64,000 bases of DNA, taken from assembly GCA_965221375.1 (NCBI GenBank), contig OZ244883.1, forward strand, positions 1,364,001 to 1,428,000, read 5' to 3'. Below the pieces are notes generated by a model. That model saw nothing but the letters and a program-made list of their open reading frames with translations. It made no database searches and was not told the DNA's origin. Within the stretch, counting starts at the first letter, position 1; the number at the start of each line of letters is the position of its first letter. This DNA is from Poriferisulfidus sp965221375 (GTDB lineage Bacteria; Pseudomonadota; Gammaproteobacteria; Poriferisulfidales; Poriferisulfidaceae). Position numbers and translations under genes: made by a program. Positions 57,325 to 64,000 of this stretch are shown here, piece by piece.

Positions 57325-57399
57325 CGCGCCCGGCAGGACTCGAACCTGCGACCCTCGGTTTAGAAGACCGATGCTCTAATCCGCCTGAGCTACGGGCGC
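57325..57399 (-). tRNA. tRNA-Arg(TCT)
   Basis: A 75-nt cloverleaf: acceptor GCGCCCG with CGGGCGC, anticodon loop CTTCTAA (TCT), T-arm GCAGG TTCGAGT CCTGC. The discriminator is G and CCA is not encoded (CAA follows). Only 4 bp separate it from tRNA-His, so they form one transcript. Confidence 0.95.
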
Positions 57400-57453
57400 C
57401 TTGACCTCAAGCAAATTGCGCATGCACAACTCGCTCAACGCATCCACAAATTC

Positions 57454-57459
57454 ATTGTA
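57454..57459 (-). promoter_or_regulatory. Candidate -10 of the tRNA-Arg/His transcript
   Basis: TACAAT (5 of 6), 54 bp before tRNA-Arg. No clear -35. The rest of 57400-57569 shows nothing further. Confidence 0.3.
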
Positions 57460-57569
57460 CATCCTTGCACTTGCGACACTCACCCCTTCCTCCGACAGGG
57501 CATCTACTTGCTGAACCCTTGATTCCCCAGTAAGATTAACAACGATTTTCTTTGCGAATTTTGTGATTT

Positions 57570-58460
57570 ATGGCTGAACCTGCCTCGCCTATTGACTCTC
57601 TGCACGACGCGCAAAGTTCGGCAGACACGCGAGCGATTCCGATCGACCGAGTCGGAATCAAGGATATTCTGCATCCGATGCAGTTTGTGGACCGCAGCGG
57701 AGTGCCGCAATCCACAGTGGCGCGTCTGACCATGACGGTTAACCTGCCTCCCGATGTCAAGGGCACCCACATGTCGCGTTTTGTTCATGTGCTGCAGGAC
57801 CACACCCAAGCCTTGTCGCTGCGGGATTTTCAAAGCCTGTTGCGTGAAATGGCCACGCGCTTGCAAACCGAGCAGGGCGCTATCGACATGACCTTTCCGT
57901 TTTTCGTCAACAAGGCGGCTCCGGTCTCCGGTGTGCGCAGTTATCTCGACTACCAGGTACGTCTGTCCGGCCGCATCAACCGTGGAGAAACCCACCTGAC
58001 GGCCGCAGTCACCATTCCGGTGACCAGTCTGTGTCCTTGTTCCAAAAGTATTTCAGATTATGGGGCGCACAATCAACGCTCCCATATCACGATCAGTGTC
58101 ACGATGAACCAGCCGGTCTGGATTGAAGAATTGATTGAGTTGGCGGAAAAGCAGGCTTCTTGCGAGTTGTATGGCCTGCTGAAGCGTCCGGACGAGAAAT
58201 ACGTCACCGAACGCGCCTACGACAACCCGAAATTCGTGGAAGACATGGTGCGCGACCTTGCGGTACAGCTCAATGCCGACGATCGCATTCGCGCCTACAA
58301 GGTGGAGTCGGAAAACTTCGAATCCATTCACAACCACTCGGCCTACGCCTGTATCGAAAAAGACAAGACCCGCGATGTCAGTTCGCGCAGTGGCAACATT
58401 ACCTATCTGGCCATGTCGCGCATGCAGTCGGCCGCCGTCACCACGAAGTCCGAAGACTAA
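57570..58460 (+). CDS. folE2: GTP cyclohydrolase FolE2 (COG1469)
   Basis: A 296-residue type IB GTP cyclohydrolase, the first step of folate and queuosine synthesis. The active site shows C155 and C157 in SLCPCSKSIS and H167 in GAHNQRS. FolE2 works with several metals and often replaces zinc-dependent FolE when zinc is scarce; no Zur-type palindrome is visible upstream. Confidence 0.95.
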   Translation: MAEPASPIDSLHDAQSSADTRAIPIDRVGIKDILHPMQFVDRSGVPQSTVARLTMTVNLPPDVKGTHMSRFVHVLQDHTQALSLRDFQSLLREMATRLQTEQGAIDMTFPFFVNKAAPVSGVRSYLDYQVRLSGRINRGETHLTAAVTIPVTSLCPCSKSISDYGAHNQRSHITISVTMNQPVWIEELIELAEKQASCELYGLLKRPDEKYVTERAYDNPKFVEDMVRDLAVQLNADDRIRAYKVESENFESIHNHSAYACIEKDKTRDVSSRSGNITYLAMSRMQSAAVTTKSED

Positions 58461-58467
58461 CTCAATC

Positions 58468-58485
58468 GACGCCACCCTCGGCGTC
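58468..58485. terminator. Hairpin between convergent folE2 and bamC
   Basis: GACGCC pairs with GGCGTC around a 6-nt loop, in the 35-bp gap. No T run; a possible weak two-way terminator. Confidence 0.35.
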
Positions 58486-58495
58486 TTACAAAGAT

Positions 58496-59587
58496 TTACT
58501 CCGCTTGCGCCGTAAGAGGCGTCAACGCATACGCTGCAACCACATGTCGCAGCACGTCGCGTGTCACTTCGCGTGACAAGGGCTGCTCCGACTTGTGCCG
58601 ATGCGCCGTCACCAAGGTCATGTCCGATTCACGCGCCAGCAAATGCACCTCCACGCGCAATCCTTCTTTGGTCGGTGCGGCGCGTCCTCGATAGCGAATG
58701 ACGAACGTACCCTGATCGCGATCGGAGTCCAGAATCGGCAATCCCGAACGTTCCAGCGCCACCCCAATCTGGCGCCAGACGCCGCTGTAGTCGTCTCCCA
58801 CCATCAGCACCGGCACCCCGCCAATGTACTGCAGGTCCAAACTGACCGCCTGCTGCGCATCTTCTTCTTCCAAAGTCGCCAGACCTTCCATGCGCGAAGT
58901 GCCCAGGTGCTCCATCAGGCGCATTAACATTTCCGCTTCGCGATCCAAATTCGGGGATGCCTGCCTCCAGATCACCGTCTGGTCGGCGTCCACACCCGCC
59001 ACTTCCATGCCCCGATGGGCAATAAACACGTTGGAAAAGGCGTTGGGTTCGCGTTCCACCCGCAACCGGTATTTCTCACGTGCCGCCGCGTAATAACGAT
59101 CGGCCTGCTCGCCTGCCACGGTACGCAATTCATCGCGCTGTTCGCGCCAGTCGGTCTCCAGTATCCCGGCAATGGGAGCCTCCTGCACCAGCTCAAACCC
59201 CTGGTCCTCGAAAAAACTTCGCAAATGAGGCCACAGACTGACCGGATCCATCCCTACTTCCAGCCACCGCACCGTACCTTCGCGGCGCACTTTCATCTCC
59301 ACAAATTCCGGAAGAACCGCAGCCAATGTGCCGCGACCGGTCTGTTTGGCGCTGATGCCTTCCAGGCCGGGAATGACCAATTGCTGACCCGTGTCCGGCA
59401 AACTCAAATCAGGAGGCACTTTCAAGGCCTCTATAGACTGACTGGCGCCGTACTCCTCTTCTCCCCCAAACCAACCGGTTTCAATCGCCTCGGACGCATC
59501 GCCCACCAGTTCTTCAATCGTCAGGGGTTCATCCCCGCAACCCGTCAGGGGTGCCACACAAACCAAAATCCAGAGAGCGCGCTTCAT
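58496..59587 (-). CDS. bamC: Outer membrane assembly lipoprotein BamC
   Basis: A 363-residue lipoprotein with lipobox LTGC (C17) and the two helix-grip domains of BamC (formerly NlpB); VPPDLSLP after the signal is the conserved segment that binds BamD. It joins BamABDE to insert outer-membrane proteins. The ATG at 59587 overlaps the dapA stop; dapA-bamC is the usual pair. Confidence 0.93.
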   Translation of the reverse strand: MKRALWILVCVAPLTGCGDEPLTIEELVGDASEAIETGWFGGEEEYGASQSIEALKVPPDLSLPDTGQQLVIPGLEGISAKQTGRGTLAAVLPEFVEMKVRREGTVRWLEVGMDPVSLWPHLRSFFEDQGFELVQEAPIAGILETDWREQRDELRTVAGEQADRYYAAAREKYRLRVEREPNAFSNVFIAHRGMEVAGVDADQTVIWRQASPNLDREAEMLMRLMEHLGTSRMEGLATLEEEDAQQAVSLDLQYIGGVPVLMVGDDYSGVWRQIGVALERSGLPILDSDRDQGTFVIRYRGRAAPTKEGLRVEVHLLARESDMTLVTAHRHKSEQPLSREVTRDVLRHVVAAYALTPLTAQAE

Positions 59588-60468
59588 GCCAATACCTCCG
59601 CCGCCTGCATGGCGGCCCGTAAACGCCCATGATACGCATCCGACAGTGGCGTCAGCGGCAATCGGATGCCGTCGGGAATCAATCCCATTTGCGCCAGACA
59701 CCATTTCACCGGGATGGGATTGGACTCCACAAACAACTCCCGATGCAGAAGTTCCAGTTTCTGGTTGCAGGCCTGAGCCGTCTCGGTCTCTCCAGACACG
59801 GCCGCCATACACATCTCGTGCATTAATTTGGGGGCCACATTGCCGGTCACGGTAATCACCCCGCAACCGCCGTGAAGCAACATTTCCATTGCTGTTTCAT
59901 CGTCTCCACTAATCAGCATGAAAGTATCCTCGCACAATTCGCGCAAGCGTTGGACCCGCTCCAGTTCTCCCGTGGCCTCCTTGATGCCCACCACCACCTC
60001 CAATTCGGCCAATCGGGCGACGGTCTCCGGTTGCATGTCGCAGGCCGTGCGGCTGGGTACGTTGTACAAAATCTGCGGAATCGACACGGCTTTGGCAATT
60101 GCTCGAAAATGTCGGTATAAGCCTTCCTGGGTGGGTTTGTTGTAATACGGCGTCACCAGCAGGCAGGCATCGGCGCCGATTTCCTGTGCCCCCCGTGTCA
60201 ATTCAATCGCCTCATCCGTGGCATTGGCTCCGGTGCCGGCAATGACCGGAATCCGACCCTTCACCTGCGTCACCACGTGGCGGATGACTTCCTGGTGTTC
60301 CGCCACACTCAAGGTGGCCGATTCACCCGTTGTGCCCACCGGCACCAGCGCATCACTGCCCTGCTCCAGGTGAAAGTCGACAAGGCGGGTCAGTGCCGCG
60401 TAATCCACTTCTCCCGATGCGGCCATGGGCGTTGCCAACGCCACCATGCTGCCTTGGATCTGAAACAT
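59584..60468 (-). CDS. dapA: 4-hydroxy-tetrahydrodipicolinate synthase
   Basis: A 294-residue Schiff-base aldolase, first step from aspartate semialdehyde to diaminopimelate and lysine. K163 (VGIKEATG) forms the Schiff base; Y135 and T46/T47 (VGTTGES) complete the proton relay. The start MFQIQGSMVALATPM fits family length. Confidence 0.97.
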   Translation of the reverse strand: MFQIQGSMVALATPMAASGEVDYAALTRLVDFHLEQGSDALVPVGTTGESATLSVAEHQEVIRHVVTQVKGRIPVIAGTGANATDEAIELTRGAQEIGADACLLVTPYYNKPTQEGLYRHFRAIAKAVSIPQILYNVPSRTACDMQPETVARLAELEVVVGIKEATGELERVQRLRELCEDTFMLISGDDETAMEMLLHGGCGVITVTGNVAPKLMHEMCMAAVSGETETAQACNQKLELLHRELFVESNPIPVKWCLAQMGLIPDGIRLPLTPLSDAYHGRLRAAMQAAEVLA

Positions 60469-60496
60469 TCGGGAATACGCGCCACGTCCAAATTTT

Positions 60497-60505
60497 ATTT
60501 TAGCA
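60497..60505 (-). promoter_or_regulatory. Candidate extended -10 promoter of dapA-bamC
   Basis: TGC followed by TAAAAT (5 of 6), 29 bp before the dapA start. No clear -35. Confidence 0.45.
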
Positions 60506-60578
60506 AACCCGCGTCTTTGACCTGCCCCAAAACCCCGCACCTGTGATATGCTGATTGGATTATTGTGGAGGTGGAAAC

Positions 60579-61058
60579 ATGATTGAAGCCGCTCTGGAAG
60601 CAGGCAGCGCTGCACCGGATTTTGAGCTGGAAGCCACCGGGGGCAACACCATCCGCTTGTCCGACCTGCAGGGTCAGGCGGTCGTTTTATATTTTTACCC
60701 CAAGGACCACACCCCGGGGTGCACCACGGAAGGCCAGGATTTCCGTAATCTTTACAAAAAATTCAAACGCTGCAAAACCCACATCTTCGGCATCTCCCGC
60801 GACTCGCTCAAAACCCACGAAAACTTCAAAGCCAAGCACCAGTTTCCTTTCGAGCTGATTGCGGACCCCGACGAGGTCGCCTGCCAGCTTTACGACGTTA
60901 TGAAACTCAAAAATATGTACGGCCGCAAGGTGCGCGGAATTGAACGGAGTACTTTTCTTATCGATGCGGACGGCAAAGTGCAGCAGGTCTGGCGCAAAGT
61001 GCGCGTCGCCAACCACGCGGCGGAAGTTCTGGGTGCCGCGAAGGCGCTGGCCGGCTAA
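60579..61058 (+). CDS. bcp: Thiol peroxidase Bcp (PrxQ family)
   Basis: A 159-residue peroxiredoxin that reduces peroxides. The peroxidatic cysteine is C48 in HTPGCTTEGQDF. The resolving cysteine that E. coli Bcp has five residues later is absent, so this is a 1-Cys form or uses another cysteine. GGAGG lies seven bases before the ATG. The stop overlaps that of the permease gene (CTAA). Confidence 0.94.
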   Translation: MIEAALEAGSAAPDFELEATGGNTIRLSDLQGQAVVLYFYPKDHTPGCTTEGQDFRNLYKKFKRCKTHIFGISRDSLKTHENFKAKHQFPFELIADPDEVACQLYDVMKLKNMYGRKVRGIERSTFLIDADGKVQQVWRKVRVANHAAEVLGAAKALAG

Positions 61059-62116
61059 GTTTTTTCGGCGGCGTGCTGGCGTGGCCAGCAGCGCAACACC
61101 ACATCAATCAACGAAGCCAACGGGATCGCGAACAGGACTCCCCAAAACCCCCACAGTCCCCCAAAAATCAAAATGGCCGACAGAATGGCAATGGGGTGAA
61201 GATTGACCACTTCCGAAAAAAGCAGCGGCACCAGCACATTGCCATCCAGAAACTGGATCACCACATACGCCAGCATCATGTAACCAAACAAAGGCGTCAA
61301 TCCCCACTGATACAAACCGACCAGCGCCACCGGCACCGTCACCACGATGGCTCCCACATAGGGAATCACCACCGACAATCCGACCAAGAACGACAACAGC
61401 AGCGCATATTGCAGTCCCAACAAGGCAAACGCCACAAACGTCACCACCCAGACCACCAGAATTTCGACCAGCTTGCCGCGCAAATAGCTGGCAACCTTCA
61501 CATTCATTTCGCGCCACACCGTGGAACTGAGCGACTGTCGCGCCGGCATGTAGGCCCGGACCCAATCCAGAATGCGCTGTTTATCCTTCAGCAAAAAGAA
61601 CACCAGAATCGGCACCACGATGACATACACCACCAAGGGCAGTATTTCAATCACTGTGTCGAAAGAAAACCGGATCAACTGCTCGCCCATCTCCAGGATG
61701 CTGGTGCGCACCTCCAGCAACAACTGATCCACCTGCACGGTGCTGATCAGCTCCGGATAGCGTTGCGGCAGTGATTCGACCCAACGTTGCCCCGCCGCTA
61801 CCATACTCGGCAGACGCGCCGCCAATTCCGCCACCTGTTGTGACAATAACGGCACCAGACGGAAAATCGACAGGACCAATCCCGCCACAAACAGCAAATA
61901 CACGGTCAGAAACGCCCAAATACGGGGCATTCGAGCCTCCAGAACCCGAATCAACCCTTCCAGAATGTACGCCAGCAACAAGCTGACCAGCACCGGGGCC
62001 AGCACTTGTCCGGCAAACAGGACCGCCGCCAGACCCAAACCCAGCAACAGCAGCAAGGTGAGCGTCTGCGGATCTTGGAAATTGCGCCGATACCAGTCGC
62101 GTACAACCTGACTCAT
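61055..62116 (-). CDS. PerM/AI-2E family membrane protein
   Basis: A 353-residue inner-membrane protein with about eight helices and a soluble loop near residues 75-140, typical of the AI-2E transporter (PerM/UPF0118) family. Members include sodium/proton antiporters and putative AI-2 exporters; the substrate here is unknown. Start overlaps the LysR gene stop by four bases. Confidence 0.88.
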   Translation of the reverse strand: MSQVVRDWYRRNFQDPQTLTLLLLLGLGLAAVLFAGQVLAPVLVSLLLAYILEGLIRVLEARMPRIWAFLTVYLLFVAGLVLSIFRLVPLLSQQVAELAARLPSMVAAGQRWVESLPQRYPELISTVQVDQLLLEVRTSILEMGEQLIRFSFDTVIEILPLVVYVIVVPILVFFLLKDKQRILDWVRAYMPARQSLSSTVWREMNVKVASYLRGKLVEILVVWVVTFVAFALLGLQYALLLSFLVGLSVVIPYVGAIVVTVPVALVGLYQWGLTPLFGYMMLAYVVIQFLDGNVLVPLLFSEVVNLHPIAILSAILIFGGLWGFWGVLFAIPLASLIDVVLRCWPRQHAAEKT

Positions 62117-63021
62117 GACTGCGGCTCCGGTGTAGCACAGAAGTCATGCACAAACTCCAGCAGCACTCCCACTGCCGGCGGGCAAGGCGCCTGCTTCATT
62201 TGAATCAGGGTCAGTTTGCGGGTCAGGGCCGGCGACAGGGAAACGCACCCCAAGGTTTTCAAGGCCAATTCCTTATGTAGAGTCTCGCGCGGCAGAATCG
62301 AGACACCCATCCCGGATTCCACGGCGGCCTTGATGGCTTCCAGTCCACCCAATTCCATCACGATGTGCATACGAGCCACATCAATGTCGCGGTCTTTCAG
62401 GTAATTCATAATCTCCTCGCGCGTGCCGGAGCCCTCCTCGCGCATGATAAAGGGATGTTGGAGGACATCGCTGACCTTTGCCGACTTCGCGCGTAGCAGC
62501 GGATGCTTCGGAGGCGCGACCACCACCAGTTCATCCGTTTTGCATGTCTTGACATCCAGAGATGGATGCGACACGGGTCCCTCCACGATCCCGATATCCG
62601 CCTCCCCACTTTCGACCATCGCCGCCGCGCCCTCGGTATTGGAGACACGCAACCGCAATACCATGTCCGCATGTTCGCCGCGAAATTCTCGAAGCATGCG
62701 AGGCAACAGATACACCGCGAGAGTGTTGCTTGCTGCAATCGTCACCGGTCCCGTCAAATCCCCGGCGATGCGGTTCATTTCGGTTTCCATGTCGTGGTAC
62801 AGCGCGAAAATCTTTTCCGCGTAGGTATAAGCCGTGCGCCCGGCTTCGGTCAACGTGATTTTGTTGTGCGTGCGGTCGAACAACCGCGTCTTGTAGTAAT
62901 CTTCCAACTGCCGAATCTGGAACGTGACCGCCGGCTGCGTCAAATGCAACATCTTGGCCGCTTTCGTGAAACTTGACAACCGTGCGACCGTGTAAAAAGC
63001 TTTCAAACGCCGGTCCGACAT
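62113..63021 (-). CDS. LysR-family transcriptional regulator
   Basis: A 302-residue regulator: N-terminal winged helix-turn-helix (LSSFTKAAKMLHLTQPAVTFQIRQLE) and a two-lobed effector domain (TIAASNTLAVYLLPRML; PFIMREEGSGTREEI). The sequence resembles the CbbR/CysL branch, regulators of carbon fixation or sulfur genes, but no target genes lie beside it, so I leave the symbol blank. It is co-transcribed with the permease gene and divergent from proS. Confidence 0.9.
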   Translation of the reverse strand: MSDRRLKAFYTVARLSSFTKAAKMLHLTQPAVTFQIRQLEDYYKTRLFDRTHNKITLTEAGRTAYTYAEKIFALYHDMETEMNRIAGDLTGPVTIAASNTLAVYLLPRMLREFRGEHADMVLRLRVSNTEGAAAMVESGEADIGIVEGPVSHPSLDVKTCKTDELVVVAPPKHPLLRAKSAKVSDVLQHPFIMREEGSGTREEIMNYLKDRDIDVARMHIVMELGGLEAIKAAVESGMGVSILPRETLHKELALKTLGCVSLSPALTRKLTLIQMKQAPCPPAVGVLLEFVHDFCATPEPQS

Positions 63022-63123
63022 CGGGCACGCTCTCCAAACCGTGAATTTCCGGTATACATATCCTACGGCAAATCCTCGCATTCGGTATCATAGCCCGTCG
63101 CACGCGATTTCTTCAATGCACTG

Positions 63124-64000
63124 ATGCGTCTGTCCCGTTTTCCTCTTACGACCCTCAAAGAAACCCCGGCTGAAGTCGAAGTCATCAGCCATCGCCTGAT
63201 GCTGCGCGCAGGCCTGATTCGCATGCTTGCCGCTGGACTCTATACGTGGATGCCGCTGGGCTTGAAAGTGGTGCGCAAGGTGGAAGCCATCGTGCGCGAG
63301 GAAATGAACCGCAGCGGAGCGGTGGAATTGCTGATGCCGGCCGTGCAGCCGGCGGAATTGTGGCGGGAATCAGGACGCTGGGAACAGTACGGCCCGGAGC
63401 TGTTGCGCCTATCCGACCGTCATCAACGTGAATTTTGTTTTGGTCCGACTCACGAAGAAGTCATCACCGACATCGCCCGTAAAGAACTGCGCAGTTACCG
63501 CCAGCTGCCGGTCAACTACTATCAGATTCAAACCAAATTTCGGGATGAGATCCGCCCGCGCTTCGGGGTTATGCGCGCTCGCGAATTCGTGATGAAAGAT
63601 GCCTATTCCTTTCACATGGATGCCGACAGCCTCAATGAAACCTATGAGGAAATGCGCCAGGCCTATTGCCGCATCTTCGATCGTCTGGAGTTGCATTACC
63701 GCCATGTGCGCGCCGACTCCGGCGCCATAGGCGGCGCCTTGTCGCACGAATTCCATGTGCTGGCCGACTCCGGAGAGGACGAGATTGTCTATTCCGACAC
63801 GTCGGACTATGCCGCCAACGTCGATCTGGCCCCCGCACCTGCGCCCACCGAACCCAAAGCAACACCCCAACAGTCTCTCACCTCCGTTGACACCCCTGAG
63901 CAACGCACCATTGAGGAAGTCGCACAGTTTCTTGATGCACCTATGGAGCAGACAATCAAAACCCTGATTGTCTGTGGCGAGACAGAACCTTTGGTGGCAC
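63124..64000 (+). CDS. proS: Prolyl-tRNA synthetase, N-terminal part (cut by window edge)
   Basis: 292 codons of a class II synthetase: the start MRLSRFPLTTLKETPAEVEV, motif 2 TKFRDEIRPRFGVMRAREFVMKD, and from about residue 220 the start of the INS editing domain that clears alanine. A -10-like TATCAT lies at 63086-63091. Confidence 0.96.
   Translation, partial: MRLSRFPLTTLKETPAEVEVISHRLMLRAGLIRMLAAGLYTWMPLGLKVVRKVEAIVREEMNRSGAVELLMPAVQPAELWRESGRWEQYGPELLRLSDRHQREFCFGPTHEEVITDIARKELRSYRQLPVNYYQIQTKFRDEIRPRFGVMRAREFVMKDAYSFHMDADSLNETYEEMRQAYCRIFDRLELHYRHVRADSGAIGGALSHEFHVLADSGEDEIVYSDTSDYAANVDLAPAPAPTEPKATPQQSLTSVDTPEQRTIEEVAQFLDAPMEQTIKTLIVCGETEPLVA

Overview
The window looks like chromosome from a sulfur-oxidising gammaproteobacterium. 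The evidence is an aprBA pair (adenylylsulfate reductase) at the left edge and a gene order typical of Gammaproteobacteria: rsmI-rnpB-mraZ followed by the full dcw cluster, ftsZ-lpxC-dciA-M23-secA, hemCDXY, rimP-nusA-infB-rbfA-truB, dapA-bamC and tyrS-M23-anmK-erpA-argC. The species cannot be named from sequence alone. Coding density is very high: many genes overlap by 4-13 bp and several convergent pairs share their stop codons.

Layout. 1-0.75 kb: aprA (cut by the window edge) and aprB. 0.98-5.8 kb: a secreted unknown protein, lysA with the tiny lipoprotein gene lptM, an esterase, argH and a small unknown gene leading into heme genes. 5.8-9.7 kb: hemC-hemD-hemX-hemY. 9.6-12.5 kb: small proteins, a Nudix/ThiE-like fusion and argJ. 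12.5-34.9 kb: secA, an M23 peptidase, dciA, lpxC and the complete division/cell-wall (dcw) cluster from ftsZ back to mraZ, headed by an MraZ operator. 35.1-36.5 kb: rnpB, rsmI and tRNA-Pro. 36.6-38.5 kb: a bufferin (DUF2282/DUF692/DUF2063) RiPP operon for copper handling. 38.5-44.5 kb: tyrS, an M23 peptidase, anmK, erpA, a DUF6776-like protein and argC. 44.7-45.9 kb: an AT-rich two-gene cassette with a Clp-fold serine protease. 46-49.1 kb: hemJ, a HAD phosphatase, a PfkB kinase and sppA. 49.2-55.1 kb: truB-rbfA-infB-nusA-rimP and tRNA-Lys. 55.2-57.4 kb: an orphan TraD/VirD4-like ATPase, an AT-rich small gene, tRNA-His and tRNA-Arg. 57.5-64 kb: folE2, bamC-dapA, bcp, a PerM-type permease, a LysR regulator and the start of proS.

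How the genes fit together. Peptidoglycan supply (dapA, lysA, murA-F members, mraY, murG, ddl, anmK, two M23 hydrolases) and division (ftsLIWQAZ) dominate; the MurE DNPR motif together with dapA/lysA indicates meso-DAP peptidoglycan. Heme supply is split between hemCD and hemJ. Arginine genes argH, argJ and argC are scattered. The accessory parts most worth attention are the bufferin operon, the Clp-fold protease cassette, the orphan TraD-like ATPase and an attenuator-like terminator placed directly in front of rimP-nusA.
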